Origin: Struthidea cinerea
Taxonomy: Eukaryota > Chordata > Aves > Passeriformes > Corcoracidae
DNA: 64,000 nucleotides
Direction: 5' to 3'
Assembly (NCBI GenBank): GCA_013397865.1
Contig: VZTI01001175.1
Coordinates: 1,906,823-1,970,822, forward strand
In this document: in pieces, positions 37,840-50,798 of the stretch
How positions within the stretch are numbered: the first letter of the stretch is position 1
Layout of the letters: each line of letters starts with the position of its first letter
Program-made: the position numbers and the translations under genes
Notes under the pieces: generated by a model
Databases searched by the model: none
What the model saw: only the letters and a program-made list of their open reading frames with translations
What the model was told of the DNA's origin: nothing

Positions 37840-38110
37840 CACTTCGGGGCAGTGTCTGTGAACACGCCGTGGGTGCTGTGATTTCCGAACTGCACCGTGT
37901 GGGGAGTGCGACTCTGGGTGACACCGCGGGCAGCCCCCGGGCTCCCGGCGCGGCCGTGTGCGGCACTGGCTGGAAGTGCAGCGTCGGTGCTGCCCCGGGA
38001 GCGCCCAGAGGGAGCAGCCCCGTGCCTGGGCACCGGTGCCAGCACGAACAGGCTCCTGCCTGCTGGGGAGCTCGGAGCCGCTTCGTCCTGAACGGGTTAT
38101 TTTGGGCTGC
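37840..38110. promoter_or_regulatory. CpG-rich islet within AT-rich sequence
   Basis: About 270 bases carry a high density of CpG and long GC-rich runs, in sharp contrast to both flanks. Open frames occur on both strands (95 codons plus from 37869, 132 codons minus from 38182), which reflects composition and not coding. It could be an alternative promoter, an orphan CpG island, a GC-rich exon or an unrecognised repeat. I see no TATA box or clear splice sites that decide between these. Confidence 0.45.
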
Positions 38111-38975
38111 TGGGGCCTCATGCTGGGCCTCTTTAGAAACAGTTCCCTCCTTCTGAAAAAGACAACAGGATAAACATTTCAAGTTGATGTAACTTAAGTG
38201 AGATGGTGATTACCTTGCTATGAAGCAACTTAATTGTGAATTTAAGAGATGCTCCAGTGGTCATTTCTTGGCCTGAGTTCTTTAAAGTTTCTTAACATTC
38301 ACTGAAGGAGATCATATGCATTTTGAGAAGATACAGAGATTCTGTCATATATTCACCAGCTTTAAACATTTGCTTTGAAATGTTTCATATTTAATATAGG
38401 GTTATGAATATGAAAACGTGGTATTTCAGAGTTTCGGGGAAAGTTTTAAACATGGGCTTCTACATGTTATATTTCCCTCTGCATAGATGATGATTTGTTT
38501 TTTAAAATAAAAACAACCCTCATGAACTCTAAACTTTATATAACATCTAAGAACACATTTGTCTTTTCCTGTGCTGTAAGTGTGAACATATATGCCTATA
38601 TAAATATATACTGGCACATGTTTTTTGCCTTCAAAATGGCTTGTAGGCCATAAGTGAACAGACTGCTCAGTTACTATGCCTGGAATGCTTATTTAATACT
38701 TCCAAATTTAAATATTTTTCTGTGTTGGTTTGTTGCAAAAAAGTGCAGTCAAAAATTGAACCTGGCAATAAATTTATTTTTCTGAAGGAGAATTACTCCT
38801 TGGGTGAAATACTCATTTCTCCAACAAATCGTTGTTTTCTCCTAGACTACAGACATTCATTTTCAGTGCTTATAACTGAAGTAGGAGCACTGAGGACATT
38901 GAATGGGAAATACCTTCATCGTAGTATCTTGGTATAAGGATGTGTAATTCTGGTCTAACAGAGGAGTTTGATTCT

Positions 38976-39170
38976 TCCCTGTGAGGGTGGTGAAGCTCTG
39001 GCAGAGGTTGCCCAGGATGGCTGCCCCATCCCTGGAAGTGTCCAAGGTCAGATTGGATGGGGCTTGGAACAGCCTGGTCTACTGAAAGATGTCCTGCCCA
39101 TGGCAGAGGGTTGGAACTGGGGGACCTTTAAAGGTCCCTCCCAACCCAAACCTTGTTATGAGTCTATTAT
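38976..39170 (+). mobile_element. CR1 LINE 3'-end fragment (sense)
   Basis: The segment runs through the typical avian CR1 3' sequence in order: GGTGGTGAAGCTCTGGCA, GGTTGCCCAGG, GCCCCATCCCTGGAAGTGT, GGATGGGGCTTGGA, CCCATGGCAGAGGGTTGGA and CCCTCCCAACCCAAACC, then ends at an ATTCTATG-like terminus. CR1 is a non-LTR retrotransposon that usually truncates its 5' end on insertion. Only the last 200 bases remain here, with no reverse-transcriptase coding. No target duplication is expected or seen. This is the main evidence that the host is a bird. Confidence 0.92.
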
Positions 39171-41453
39171 TTATTTTTTAAAATGTGAAAGTGCAAATTA
39201 ATGTGCTTGTAATTAATTTAATGAGGTGAGCTGGTTCACTCAAATTAGGTACAATACATAGTCTCTTGCTGTTTCTCCAAGCTGGTACTGAAATAATGTT
39301 TTATTGATGTAAATAAATAATATTCTTCAGTATTACTGCACATCCCATGAGCTTTATAGGCACTAGAGGTTCTTGATCTGAAAATGCTTCCTCTGATAAG
39401 CTTCCCGTACATATATTAAGGCAGCCCTTCTGTCACAGGTCACCTCATTTGCTAATGACTCAGAATTCAGATCAGGTATTTGCAATGGAATTAACATGCA
39501 GAAAGAGTATTTCTCAAGGTGTTTTTCTCCAGGGGAAAAAAAAAAAAAAAGCAGAATTCAGACTAACATTTAGAAATGAAAAACTCTCTTATTCCCATGA
39601 ACTTGGTTGCTATAGGGAATATGGGGAAAGGGTGAATAACAAATACAGTAGCAGTGTGCTTGGAGATGGCCTGCAGTTCAGGCCTCAGAGTTATTTGGAC
39701 AGTCTGTCCTTCCAAAGGCAAAAGGAGAGAAGAAACAGATTCCATCTCTCCACCTGGTGGAAGCAGGAAGGTCAGGGGTGGTGCAAGGAGTGTTTGCATT
39801 GAGATAGAAGACATTAACAATGGGTAGGGGAGAAAAGGAATGAAAGGGTTATTATTCAGGTGAGATTTACAGGGAGTCAGTTCTTCAGGTGACTTAGACC
39901 ATTTAGCTGAGAGCCTGTGAGGAGAGCAGAAACGTTCCTGGGGTTGATCTGTTTCCTGCCATCTGGATAATGGCTCTTATCTCCCGTGCTGTTTCTTTGT
40001 GCTCGTTTGTTTGGTGTCCCAGACTGATCAGCTCAAAGATAATTTCAAAATACATCCCCAGCGTTCACAACATGTTTATTCTTATGTGATAGTTGCTGGT
40101 GCAGAAATAAAGTTTGTGAATTTCATTTCTTTCCAGCTGGAAGACTTTTTCAGACATTTTCAGACATTTGTGGGGAACAATGCAGATGCTATCATCTTCC
40201 CATCTCCTTCCCCCAATACCTCAGCAAGACAAAGCCCTGTTACTTAAATTTTAAGCAAAGATGGGGTGAGATGATGTGGGAGAAGGGTTGCACCTTGAAA
40301 AGATAACTTCTTACTCCCTTGGAAGTGTTTAGTCTCTATCCTGGGCTGGTTTGTAATTTCAGTCTTGTTAGGAGTGCCTGCACCTCAAGTACGCACCTGG
40401 ACATCGGTATCCTGCTGTAGTCATCAGAGGGTAGCTCTTTTGTCTGCAAAGGCTCCCAGGCCTGCCTCTAGTAATTACACTCCGGAGGAGAAGGAATGGG
40501 GGAATGTGCAAGAACTCTTAGCCACTCTGATTTGAAATAGCAGGCAAGAGCTTTTGGGGGTGCCAGAGAAGAAAAAAACATTTCAGAAAAAAGTAAGGAC
40601 ACAAGTTATTGTCTCCCTCCAAAATGCAATGAAAATTTGCTAAACTCTTTGTACAGATTTGTCACAGACCTTGTGACTTTGGGAATAGGACTTTAGGTCA
40701 CCTGTGCAGCTGCTCAGAATGTGAAGGAGGATGGTGACCCAGCAACAGGAGAGGAAACAAAGTAAGCACTGAAACTGTTCATCACTGTGGTACTTGTTAA
40801 TGATTCTTCTGGGTAGCAGCAATAATGAGCAGTTGAAAGAAGTACTTTATGTACCCTCAATAAATTGCTTCCAAACCTCATAATTGCCACAGTTCTGGCT
40901 TTCAGTAGACCTGGTAATGAATTTTTGAGTGGTGTCCACATGTTGTGCCTGTTACTGTACTTGACTTTCATCCTATTTTGAGTGATCTCGTCAAGGGATG
41001 GATGATGTTATCTGAATAGAATATATTTGTCCAGTACTGGGAGCAGTGGTGATGATGAAATGGAAATAACTGTGCAACTGACTGCAAGTGATTTTTAAAA
41101 TCCATTTTCCTATGAGGCCACCTTTTCCTGATTCTGCTGTAGTGCTGATAGGTGAGTCATTTCAGATGGTACTGCCTGAAAAACTCAGTGTATTGATTGC
41201 AAGAATACAGGATCCAGCAGCCTCTTAAAGGGTGCTGTTACACACAGGAGAAAATAGGTGCCTTCTTGTCTGGGAAGTGCGGACACCACCGAGGTGCTTC
41301 AAACGGCAGAAAATGCCTTGGGTTCAGATGGGCATGATGAAGCTTAAATGTCCCTTAAAGGCTTGTGGCATGTGCCTGTGATCAGAATTTAACACAGTTC
41401 TTGCCTTCTGCTGACAAAATAAAAAGGAGGAGGAAGCGGTGGTTTTGGTTGGG

Positions 41454-41476
41454 TTTTTTTTTTTTTTTTTTTTTTT
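41454..41476. repeat. Poly-T tract (23 T)
   Basis: A long homopolymer directly preceded by GGTTTTGGTTGGG. Read on the minus strand it is a poly-A run followed by C-rich sequence. No retroelement body is recognisable beside it. Confidence 0.9.
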
Positions 41477-42000
41477 GAAAGTGCAAAGTAGAGAAATCTG
41501 GAGAGACTTTACCTCACTTATATGCACTCTTTCTATATGTATAATTTAACATGGCACCTTATATATAATTTAATGTGTGAAATAAACATAACGTTTGAAT
41601 TTCACAACTGGAACTCTTCTACTTACAGAAGCGGAATTTTTTCCATCTGTTTTTAATTTAAAAACACAGTTTCTGCAATGAAGTGAACATGTGTAGAGGC
41701 TTAAAACATTGAATCCTAAAGATTGCATGACACCTTGCCCCCTTCCTAGGATAGTGAGCTTAACCACTGTACCAGGTATATGTTGCACTGATATCAGTGT
41801 CATGACTGATAAATCACTTTCATCCTGCAACAGAGCCTTATTTATAAATAGGTCTTTAATAGAATGGCCTAAGTTTGCAAAGATGTTTTTCAAACCCCTG
41901 AGAATACTGGCTCTTGCCTCAAAGAGCTTATAGTCTAAATGAAGTAGATAACCAGGTAGAAAGGATCAAAGAATAGTGGAGAAACACAAAGGAGAGAAGT

Positions 42001-42024
42001 GGTGGGTGGGGGGGGAGGGAGGTN
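42001..42024 (+). other. G-rich tract with ambiguous base
   Basis: GGTGGGT is followed by eight G, then AGGGAGGT and a single N at 42024. The tract meets the four-run G-quadruplex pattern, and the uncalled base is at its end, consistent with sequencing trouble at such structure. Confidence 0.6.
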
Positions 42025-42837
42025 TTAGGAGAGCAGGTCTATCAGCTGCTTGTTTTTAGAAAGAGTATTGTTCACTGCCATTATAATTGAAATTAGATAA
42101 TGTTTTGGAGCAGAGCTCACTGAACAGACTCACTGGTGTTGGGTTTTGTGGAGGAAGAGAGGGGTGTTATTTTGGGTGTTAGAAGAGCTGTCTCAGGCAT
42201 CAGGAGTAGCATGAATATGCTGCTTGCAAGGGGATTTTACAATAGGTGAACAAGTAGTGTCAATAAGCTTTGCTTCATTGATTTTCATTCATTCCAGCTG
42301 AGGGTATAACCCAGTGGGAGCAGTTAGGAGAAAGTAATAGACCTAGAGGGGAAAAGAAAGTTTTCTTACCTGTGTTAAGCCTTTTGCCTTGCAATCTGAA
42401 TTGCGCCTTTGCTCCCCTGCAAGCGCTTTGGTGTATCATGCACAACAGAAGCAGCTTACCGGGCTGGCCCTCTTGGAGAGACAGAGTAAGGGTTATTCAT
42501 ATTGTGTTGTCCCTGCCTTCTCACATGCAGGGGTTTGACAGAGACTGCAAAATGGGATGCTACACTTATTTAAGGTTTCCTAACACAGGAAAAAATAACC
42601 CGAACCAACAAAATTGATTTAGTTTGGTGCACTTGCGATTAAATGGATGTGCTGTGCTTCTTGTGTTTGGTGGGTTTCTTTTTTTTCTATTATGCAAAAA
42701 GTTTGATTTTTATGTTGCTTGTTTATTAGAGTCTTCGAAATAAAAAAAATAAATAAATCTGAGAGTCACTAGGTATTAATCTGTGACTTGCCATTATATT
42801 TATTAGCCATAATCTATCAGCATTCACTTGCTGTCTG

Positions 42838-42885
42838 TTTTTTTTTTTTTTTTNNNNNNNNNNNNNNNNNNNTTTTTTTTTTTTT
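42838..42885. other. Assembly gap inside a poly-T tract
   Basis: Sixteen T (42838-42853), 19 N (42854-42872) and thirteen T (42873-42885). As at 29.4 kb, the gap is best read as an unresolved homopolymer and not as missing unique sequence. Confidence 0.9.
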
Positions 42886-45800
42886 AGTACAAGGCAGTCT
42901 TGGCCTTGGTATTTCACTTCTGGAGCTGATAGTATTTTTACTTGTCATCATCCCAAATCTGCTTCAGGTGGAATACTAGCAGTGGTGCAGGAAAACAAAT
43001 ATGGTACCTCGAGGAAGAAAGAACATTTAAAAACTGAAAGCTGAGCAGAACTGATGGATCAGAAAGGATTTAGGTGACCAAATACTAACAAATGTAGTAT
43101 GTTTGGACAGGACAAATAAGGCCACTTGTAAAATTTCAAGTGGTACTTCTGGCCAATTTATATGCCCACTTCAGCTGAACAAATATAATAGGATTTTTTA
43201 CATTACTTAACATTGAGAGTGAAGATCCAAAGGGTTTACAATAGTACTTATGTTTATTACACTGCTGTTTTGTTCTGAGTAAAACTGGTCATGCTCTGAA
43301 GCTGTGCAGCTCAATTAAGAGGCTTTCCCCCTCCACTGCGTTTGTTTCCTTGGTGTTTAGTAGGCAGAGTGCTCTCAATCTGTTCAGAACATTTCATGTG
43401 TCCTCTGCCAGTGACACCTGTGTCTCTTTAGGCTGGGGAGAATGAGAACCATGTTGTTGGGAACTGAACTCTTGGCAATGAACCTGAGCACTGGAGTCTG
43501 GTGAGGGGGGCATGATGGAATATGGGGGGAGTTTTTAGCTTTTCGGATGGTCAGCCATGGAGGATGACCAGACATTGTCCTGTTGCTGTTCAGAGTGGAT
43601 GTGAGTTTAGGGCCCGAAAGTATGGTGGTGCTGACTTGTTCCATATTCATTGGAAATGGAAAGCAAATGGAAACATGGAGATTTGAAGCTTTTTTTTTTC
43701 GTGGCAATTATTTTTAGAGCAGTAATGTCCTTGCCATTCAGTTGGTCTCATAAAATGTCAGAATTCATTAATGGCCAACAGTCTGGTTACGGAAACTTTA
43801 AAGATACTGGAGTTATGGAAAACTTTCCCTTTCAGTCCCTATGCCATCAGTGGTGGTTGCAAAATATTTCCAGTGCACGGAAAAGTTTGCCAGTCCAAGA
43901 GAAATTACAAAATATCAAATACAGAATCCTTGTAAGACTCTGAAGAGATTCCAAACCAGTAGAAGATTAAGGAAACACGCTCTCTGCTTACACTTAAAAC
44001 CAGTTCTAAAGCTTAAAAATGTGTCTTGTGGAAGTGTGACATCTGTATGCAGTTGTCAGAAGTGTAAAAAGTCTCTGTGTCTTCCTGAACGAAAGGAATG
44101 TCAATATGAAAGTGATGATCAAAATGCTTAATAGTGAACTGCTCATTATTACCCCAGATGAATAAAATAGTTTGAATTCCCACCTTGTAAGCAGGCCATT
44201 CTAGAAGATTCATATTGTGTCCAGGCTGTGGATATGGTTCATATAGGTAAAATGTGAAAAAGTAGTGAATGTGGAAATATGAAGTATTGCTATTGCTACT
44301 GTACAGTGCCCAAGTTATTGACTGTGCCACAAGAAAACCCTTTTACTTCTTATTTTCTCATTGTAATGTGCTGGTTTTCTTTTATTGCACAGCCATACCT
44401 ACATTCTTGTTTTTAACTTCAGGTTAGTGAAACATCTTACTGATACTTTTCCATTAACCTTGCTTGGATGAAGATAACAGTGGTGTAGCATATTTTTTTA
44501 TTGATTCCCTCTTTTCCCTGCCTGGATTGCTAAGCCAACACAGAGAGGAGTGAATAGCTATTTTTAAAATACCTGTTGTGATTAAAAACTGTAGATAAGA
44601 CACTGACAATTTTTCTCTTATTCTGCTCTCTTGGTTGTCAGCTGTGGAGCAATTTAACCACCAGCTGAGAGGGTGGACAAGTAGTGCCCTCTTAGATGTC
44701 TGTGCAGTGCAGGCCATGAAAACAGCTTTGTGGCTGGCTTTATGCAGCGCCTCGCCTTAGCCAGTTTTCCGAAAGCAAATTGACCTTTGCCGTGTGATGT
44801 TTTATGTCAAGTAGGAGATCAGACCTGCTGTGCTTGTGCTGTAATTTCCTTTAAATGCAGGATTAGGTGTTCTGGTGTAATGGTGATACCAGTTATTATG
44901 TTAGTTGGTGTTTCCTCTGTTCCCCCTCCCACTTTTTTCAGTGCAGCTTGGGCTCCCTTTAAATATGTCTGTAGAAATCCTTACTGCCACTTGGGCGAGA
45001 AAGGGAAGCCCTGAGCATCCTGGCCTGAAAATACCCTCCCTGTGGAGCTAGCCCTGAGCAGGTGTAGCCAGCAGCAACATCTCCTCCACTTCATCCAGTG
45101 GCAGCTCTCGGTGCTGGGCCTTTGGCTGCAGGCTGGAACAACAGAGACAGGTGGGATGTGGGTCCCAATCCCAGCCCTATGATAGCAGTTTCTCCAGTGC
45201 CTTGAAACTGAACAAAAGAGTGGCTAAAATGTGTGCTGGCTTACAAGATTTGAAGTGATATATTTGTCTGCTGGGCCTTCTTCAAGCTGTAGAGGGAAAA
45301 ATAGAACAAGCTTAGTTTTTCCATAATTTCCCCCCTGTAGCCCAAAGGAGACTACACGGCAGAGATGTCTTCTCTAATCTTCTCTTCCACCCTGCATTAT
45401 TTTCCTTCCCTCCTCCTTTCCTTCTGTCTCACAGCTCCCCTCCCCACTCGCACACACGCAGACTTTTGACAGCACACCAGTTTGATTCTCGAGCTCCCTT
45501 TTTAGCCCACATGGGTGTCTAGTCAGTGCCGCAGCCCCGGCTAATACACGAGAGTTGGAATAAATGTATAACAGCAGGTAGCAAGTGACTGTTGACAGGG
45601 TGACATATTGACTTAATATCTTGTGTTATGTGATATGAAGGATGTGCCTTTTGGTGTGTATTTTCATTTTAATTTTTTTGGTGTGTTTCTTAGACAGACA
45701 CTTGTAGGCAGTTTGCAGTAATTGTCTGAAATCATTAACATGTTTATTAAATAAGGGAGCAGAGTGCATTATCTAGCAAATCAATTATGTAAATGCACAA

Positions 45801-47571
45801 AAAGCATGAGAGATTAGTCTTTAACTGTTGCTGAACTGCATCCACTTTCCTAAATTATACATGAAAGTGGGTTTTTTGTCACTGTGTATGCGCAGTGTTG
45901 AGCTCCACTTTGCTCTTTTGGAGCTTTAAGTAACATCAATTAATTGGTACTGTTGTGCAAGAAGAGGGCACTCCTGATGTACACTAATGAACACCAGTGT
46001 GCATACATCCTTTCTATACAGGGAAACAGATGGTCTGGAGTGGAGAACAGAAGTAATCTCAATTGGAGGGTCTGGATGACAAGATAAACTGACAGTGAAG
46101 CCCTAGCAATTTATTCTCTCATCTAGACACGGGAAAAAAATCTCCAGGAAAATCTGTTAATCTCTAGCATTTTTAACAGTATGTTTTCTTTCTGGTGACT
46201 TACGATCAAATGAGACCATGCCTCTGCTGTTTTACCAATCCTTAACTTCTAGAGGAGGCGAGAATAGAGCTCATCACGCACGGCATGCGTGGAAAATTCA
46301 CCTCTTTCACTTACAGCTGTATAAATGGTGTGTGTAGGGGACCATGTGGTAATAACAGCACAATCTGCACTGCTCCATTTTCACCCACTGCATTTTCAGT
46401 CGTGCTCAGCTGGAAAGAGAACAGTCTTCTGTGGTTCAGGCAACTGTGATTTATCCGCTTCTCTGAAGCATACTGCACAAAAAAAGGGAAGTCTTGCATC
46501 GTATGGAAATGGTGGGTATATGTGCAGGAGTCAGAGAAGAGGTTATGGATGCATTTTAAAAGCAAGTGAAGCTCATGGAAACATTATTATTCTTCATTAT
46601 TAAGTACATGTATGGTCTCAAGCTTCCAGTAGGAGCTGGGGCCTTCCCAGAGGTTATCACTATTCATCAGAGAAGGAGAACACGTATCACACTAATTTTT
46701 TTTTTTTGCCATACTAATATTTTCCTACCATGTCATCTTGTATGTATCTTCCACAGAGGTATGCAGAGGTTGGGCCACTTCCAGATGCCCAGCACAGAGG
46801 ATGCAGAATTTCCCTATAATGCTGATTTTGCAGATCATCATAAATGCTCAAACTGTCTTACAGCACAGTTGTCCTGAGGACGCGCTGCAGTTTCATCCCT
46901 ACTGGAATGCCAGCACAAGTAATTCAACTCTCTGTTTCCTTTGTTGTTATTTCTTGGCCGGTTTGAGTTTGTTTTTTTGAAGGGACAAATTTCTGCTGGC
47001 TTGATGGGTCACATCCTGTTACCAGAACCCAAGATTGCCTCCCAGGAACTGAGGCAAGGAACTTCTGTATCTTCCTTTTCTCTGGTACTCACTCTTGCCC
47101 CTAGTCCTGGCAGGGAGGGTGGTGAAGAAAGGCTTTGCAGCCTTACATCCCTTGGGACAGACCGTGCACTACGGTGACAGTCATTGCAGGAGTTCACTTA
47201 CCATAAAATCAGCAGGCAGGCTACAGAGCTGGACATAAAGAATGCGCACTGCTTTCCTGTGTTCTGAGCGGGTGAGTTGTAGGCAGCTCTGAGTGCAGTG
47301 CAGTTCAGCTGTGGAGTCACACGTCAGGACTGGCTATTTGCTGTCATTGGAAGACTTTTGGAGTGGGTATCACTGTGGAGATGGGGCAATTCAGCTGGAG
47401 ACAGTAAATTATATTACTGTACCTGAAAGTAGGATTAGTTTGCTTTCTGATGAAATTTTCAGTTGTGAAAATCTTGTTTAAAGACAGCCTTCCCGGAAAT
47501 TTTCGGTGTTAAAATAACAGGACATTAAGTGTGTCATGTTTATTAATTGTCAGAATCGGATCAATCATGAC

Positions 47572-47690
47572 AGAGCTAGCAGATATGTCTGGTTGAGCTG
47601 AAAGATGAAGATGGAAGAGCTAGCAGATATCACCAAGGAGCTGAGAGATGCCAGGAGAGATGACAGATGTGGCTGGATGAGCTGAAGGGG
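47572..47690. repeat. Degenerate tandem repeat built on GAGCTAGCAGATAT / GAGCTGAA
   Basis: AGAGCTAGCAGATAT occurs at 47572-47586 and again at 47616-47630. CTGGTTGAGCTGAA (47589-47602) recurs as CTGGATGAGCTGAA (47673-47686), with further GAGCTGAGAGATG variants between. The array is irregular, with units of about 44 and 84 bases, so it is an old partial duplication. Confidence 0.65.
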
Positions 47691-49729
47691 GATTGGAAAG
47701 ATGCAGTCCCAGTCATTGCCTCAGGGCAGAAATAGTAAACCTCGTAGACCTTGAAAAAATGTCTCAAGTGAGCAGGAATGGAGGAGTTTGTTCTGTGCCA
47801 TTGTCTCTGAGTCGCAGTGTCTGCCTCTTCTTGAGAAGTTGCCATGGGGGAACGAATGCTGTGATAGCTTGGATTTGGAATTTTATTCATGTTTAGATGA
47901 GAAAGCAGACTGTAAAATGTTATTGTGCTGGTGCTGATCCTTTCTGACCTTTGCAGTGTCCACGCTTTGGCACCTGCAGGGACTTGTGAGTCTTTAGCCT
48001 GAAGTGTTAAAGAACTTTATCCTGCAATGACTCACTTGGCAACAGATTCCTGTACCTGGGCAGAGAATAGGAATAAACTCGGTGTTGAAAGGTGAGGGAC
48101 CGAAGTCCAGCTTTTTGCTTTCCCAGAGACTTTGGGAAGGCAGATACACTGGTGTCATCTGTGGGATTGGTTTTGTTCTTCTCTGTGAAGCAGGCAGAGA
48201 AGGCTACAGTAATGTGAGAAGGAGCATTGGGGTTTGTGAAGTGCTCAAGGGGTTCTGATAACATGGCTGGGGAGCTGTTAGATGTAGAATTGATAAAGCA
48301 TGTATTAATAGGAAAACAATATCAATATGTGAAATATGGCCTTTTGAATATATTCAAATATAAACAATATTCCGTGTACCTGGAATGTGCAGGTAGCTGT
48401 TGCACTTAGGTTTTTAAGTGGAGACTGCCCTGTACCCTTTGTTGTTATTTCCAGTAGCTTAAAAGCTCATTGGGCTATACTAAAAAGAAAAACGAAAATA
48501 CATCCTACTGCATTCAGTGAAATATCCCATCCTTTTACAAATAACTTGTTTTTCAAAACCTAGAATGAGAGCTAAATTCCAGAGTGGTGTCTTTGTGGAA
48601 ATAGAGCTCATGGAGCTTTTTCAAATGATGAAGGATGTACTTCAGACAATAATATGCATAGGTATGGCACGTCTATAAAAGCTGGTTCAGAAAGTCTGCA
48701 CAACACCCCCTCGTTGATGCTATAAATACATCTTTGTGGTGAAGCTCAAAATGGGATGAAAATATTTTGATACTGTGTTTTTAACTTTTGATACATCTCT
48801 TGGCTTGAAAGATAAAAGGATTCACTCCTAGAATTTACACTCCTCTGATGTGATTAAAACCAGATAGGTGTACTGTAAATAGAATATGCTCTGTATGATG
48901 GTAGGTATGGCTTAGTGTTTTTGAGCAGGAGGTTTCTTACTGTGGAAAAACAGCTTTTCTTGATAAGTTGCTTGTCACTGTTTTCAGCAGCACCTCCTTT
49001 CATCTATTATTCATTTTGGAAGACTTAATAGTATGGTTTGGTTGTGGGCTGATACCAGACACCAGTAGAGTATAACCCCTGCAAAAATAAGAGATCTACA
49101 GAGCTATTGGGGTTAGAGAGGCAAAGAGAAAAATGCGTCTTTGCTTTTTGCAGAACATTTCCCCATCCAAAGAAGAGTCACACTGTTAAACGCTGCAAAC
49201 TGTCTCCACTAGTCCCCTATTTAAATCCTGATTGAGCAGACAAAAAGGATGAGTGTCTGCACACCTTGTGCCTGTGTAAGGCATGGCGTAAAGCAAGACG
49301 CGCGTTCCCAGTGAAGGGAGTAGCTCTGCCCCCGGAGTCCTGTAAGGATTGGATACGTGGAGCAGTATCTGGGAAGGCTGCATCTAGCATTTTTCTCCAG
49401 CCCATTAGCACAAACTGGGGTGTTTGCAGAAGGTCTGCAGTTTGCTCCCCATGGTTTGCTGTGAGGTCTGTAGGGCTGCAGTTTGGTGTGCATGTAATGA
49501 CTGTGAAGTCCTGTGTGACCGTGGATTTGTTGCAGTCACTATGTGCATATAGATGGATATATTTATAGAAGAATCACTGTGAATGTGAGAAATAAGCCTT
49601 TGAAGTGTCAAGCCAAATATTCTGGGGGGAAAAAAGAAGATTTCTTGTCTACATCAGAAGCTTGCATTTCATGTAGACTTGTCTCATTTTACCCAAAATA
49701 TCTCCCCACAGGTTAGGAGAGCTGAAAGC

Positions 49730-49747
49730 AATAATAATAATAATAAT
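49730..49747. repeat. (TAA)n microsatellite
   Basis: About six uninterrupted AAT/TAA units. Confidence 0.9.
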
Positions 49748-50763
49748 TGGAAATGTAGGGAGAGGGAATGTGTGTATGAGAAAGGATAGAGCGAAGAGGG
49801 AAATAACAAACATCTCTGAAATGTTTTTGTTCCTCCTTAGTTATGATTTGTTTCTTTCCAGTAGCTTTATTTCCTGTTCTTTCATGGACCGGCCAGGGGA
49901 GACAGAGCTGTGTTGCTTTCCCTTCGGTCAGGCCCCCTGCAGGTGTCTTGCTGGCAAGGGACAAGGGTTGCAGGACAGCTTCCAGTGTTCTCTAAGTAGG
50001 CTGGACCCCCCCAAAGCTCCAGGTCAGGGTTAGGAGAGGTCTGGGATGGATTGTGCCCCTCAGCTCCCGGTGTGGAGGCCACCACAAAACTAGCCTGGCC
50101 TGACACGAAGGTTTTCCTTGCTTGATTGCTTCCCTTTGGGGAAGAGAAGGCACACATACACCAGAGTCACAAAAGAAGGGGTCCACTAGTCTCTCATTTA
50201 GCTACTACTGTGATATTAGAGTAGGCTGACTCTTGAATATGGATTAATGCCAGGGAATGTTACTGAAAAGAGGCTTTCTACGAAGCAAAATACAATACAG
50301 ATGTTTCTCAAAATTAACTCTTGAGTTGATGGCAGTGGTTTTATGCATCATTTCCATTCCAAAAATAGAAAAGAGTAATTTTTATCAAGAACTGTTTCAG
50401 GCTGCAGTTCCGGGCTGCTTGGTGTCTGTGTACATGTACTGGGACAGCTCAAAACCTTCCCTTGGTGCCTTCAGTGAGAAATTCTTGCTCTCTCTTAACA
50501 GGTTGGAGACACGACTCTCTGCTTTCTTTGCTCTGTCTTTATGGTTTGGATACAATATATCCTTATCCCAATTGAAATAACGAAGTTTTGCTCTAAAAGA
50601 TATAAATCATGAGAGGAATGTCTGCAGTGCCTGTAAAACCCTCAAAAACGTGCATTGCAAATAGTTTGTAGTGTTAAGGATGGGAATTCTTATTTTCTTG
50701 CTTGTAGGTAATTACTATATATAGTGCTTATTTTTTCTGTTATTACATCTATTCCATCTTCTT

Positions 50764-50798
50764 TTTAATATAATGTGTACTACACACATTATATTAAA
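50764..50798. repeat. Perfect inverted repeat, 15-bp arms, 5-base loop
   Basis: Arm 50764-50778 (ending ATAATGTGT) is the exact reverse complement of arm 50784-50798 (beginning ACACATTAT), separated by ACTAC. The hairpin is too short for a microRNA precursor. No target duplication frames it and no transposon family is recognised. Confidence 0.85.

Larger units (their letters stand above)
29440..38975. other. Non-coding stretch with a CpG islet, no gene seen
   Basis: No recognisable exon is present. The stretch includes an enhancer-like block at about 29680-30010, an AT-rich degenerate repeat at 34505-34575, a (TA)n microsatellite at 36192-36237 and a CpG-rich islet at about 37840-38110. The longest frame (132 codons, 37784-38182, minus) lies in that islet and competes with open frames on the other strand. 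Confidence 0.6.
39171..42837. other. Non-coding stretch, no gene seen
   Basis: No exon or RNA gene is recognised. The longest frame is 117 codons (39449-39802, plus) and passes through a poly-A tract as a lysine run, so it is not credible. A small 10-bp tandem duplication (40151-40170), a 23-T tract and a G-rich tract with an ambiguous base are the only structures. Confidence 0.6.

Noticed and set aside
50764..50798. MicroRNA precursor
   Set aside because: The stem of 15 pairs with a 5-base loop is far shorter than a vertebrate pre-microRNA hairpin.
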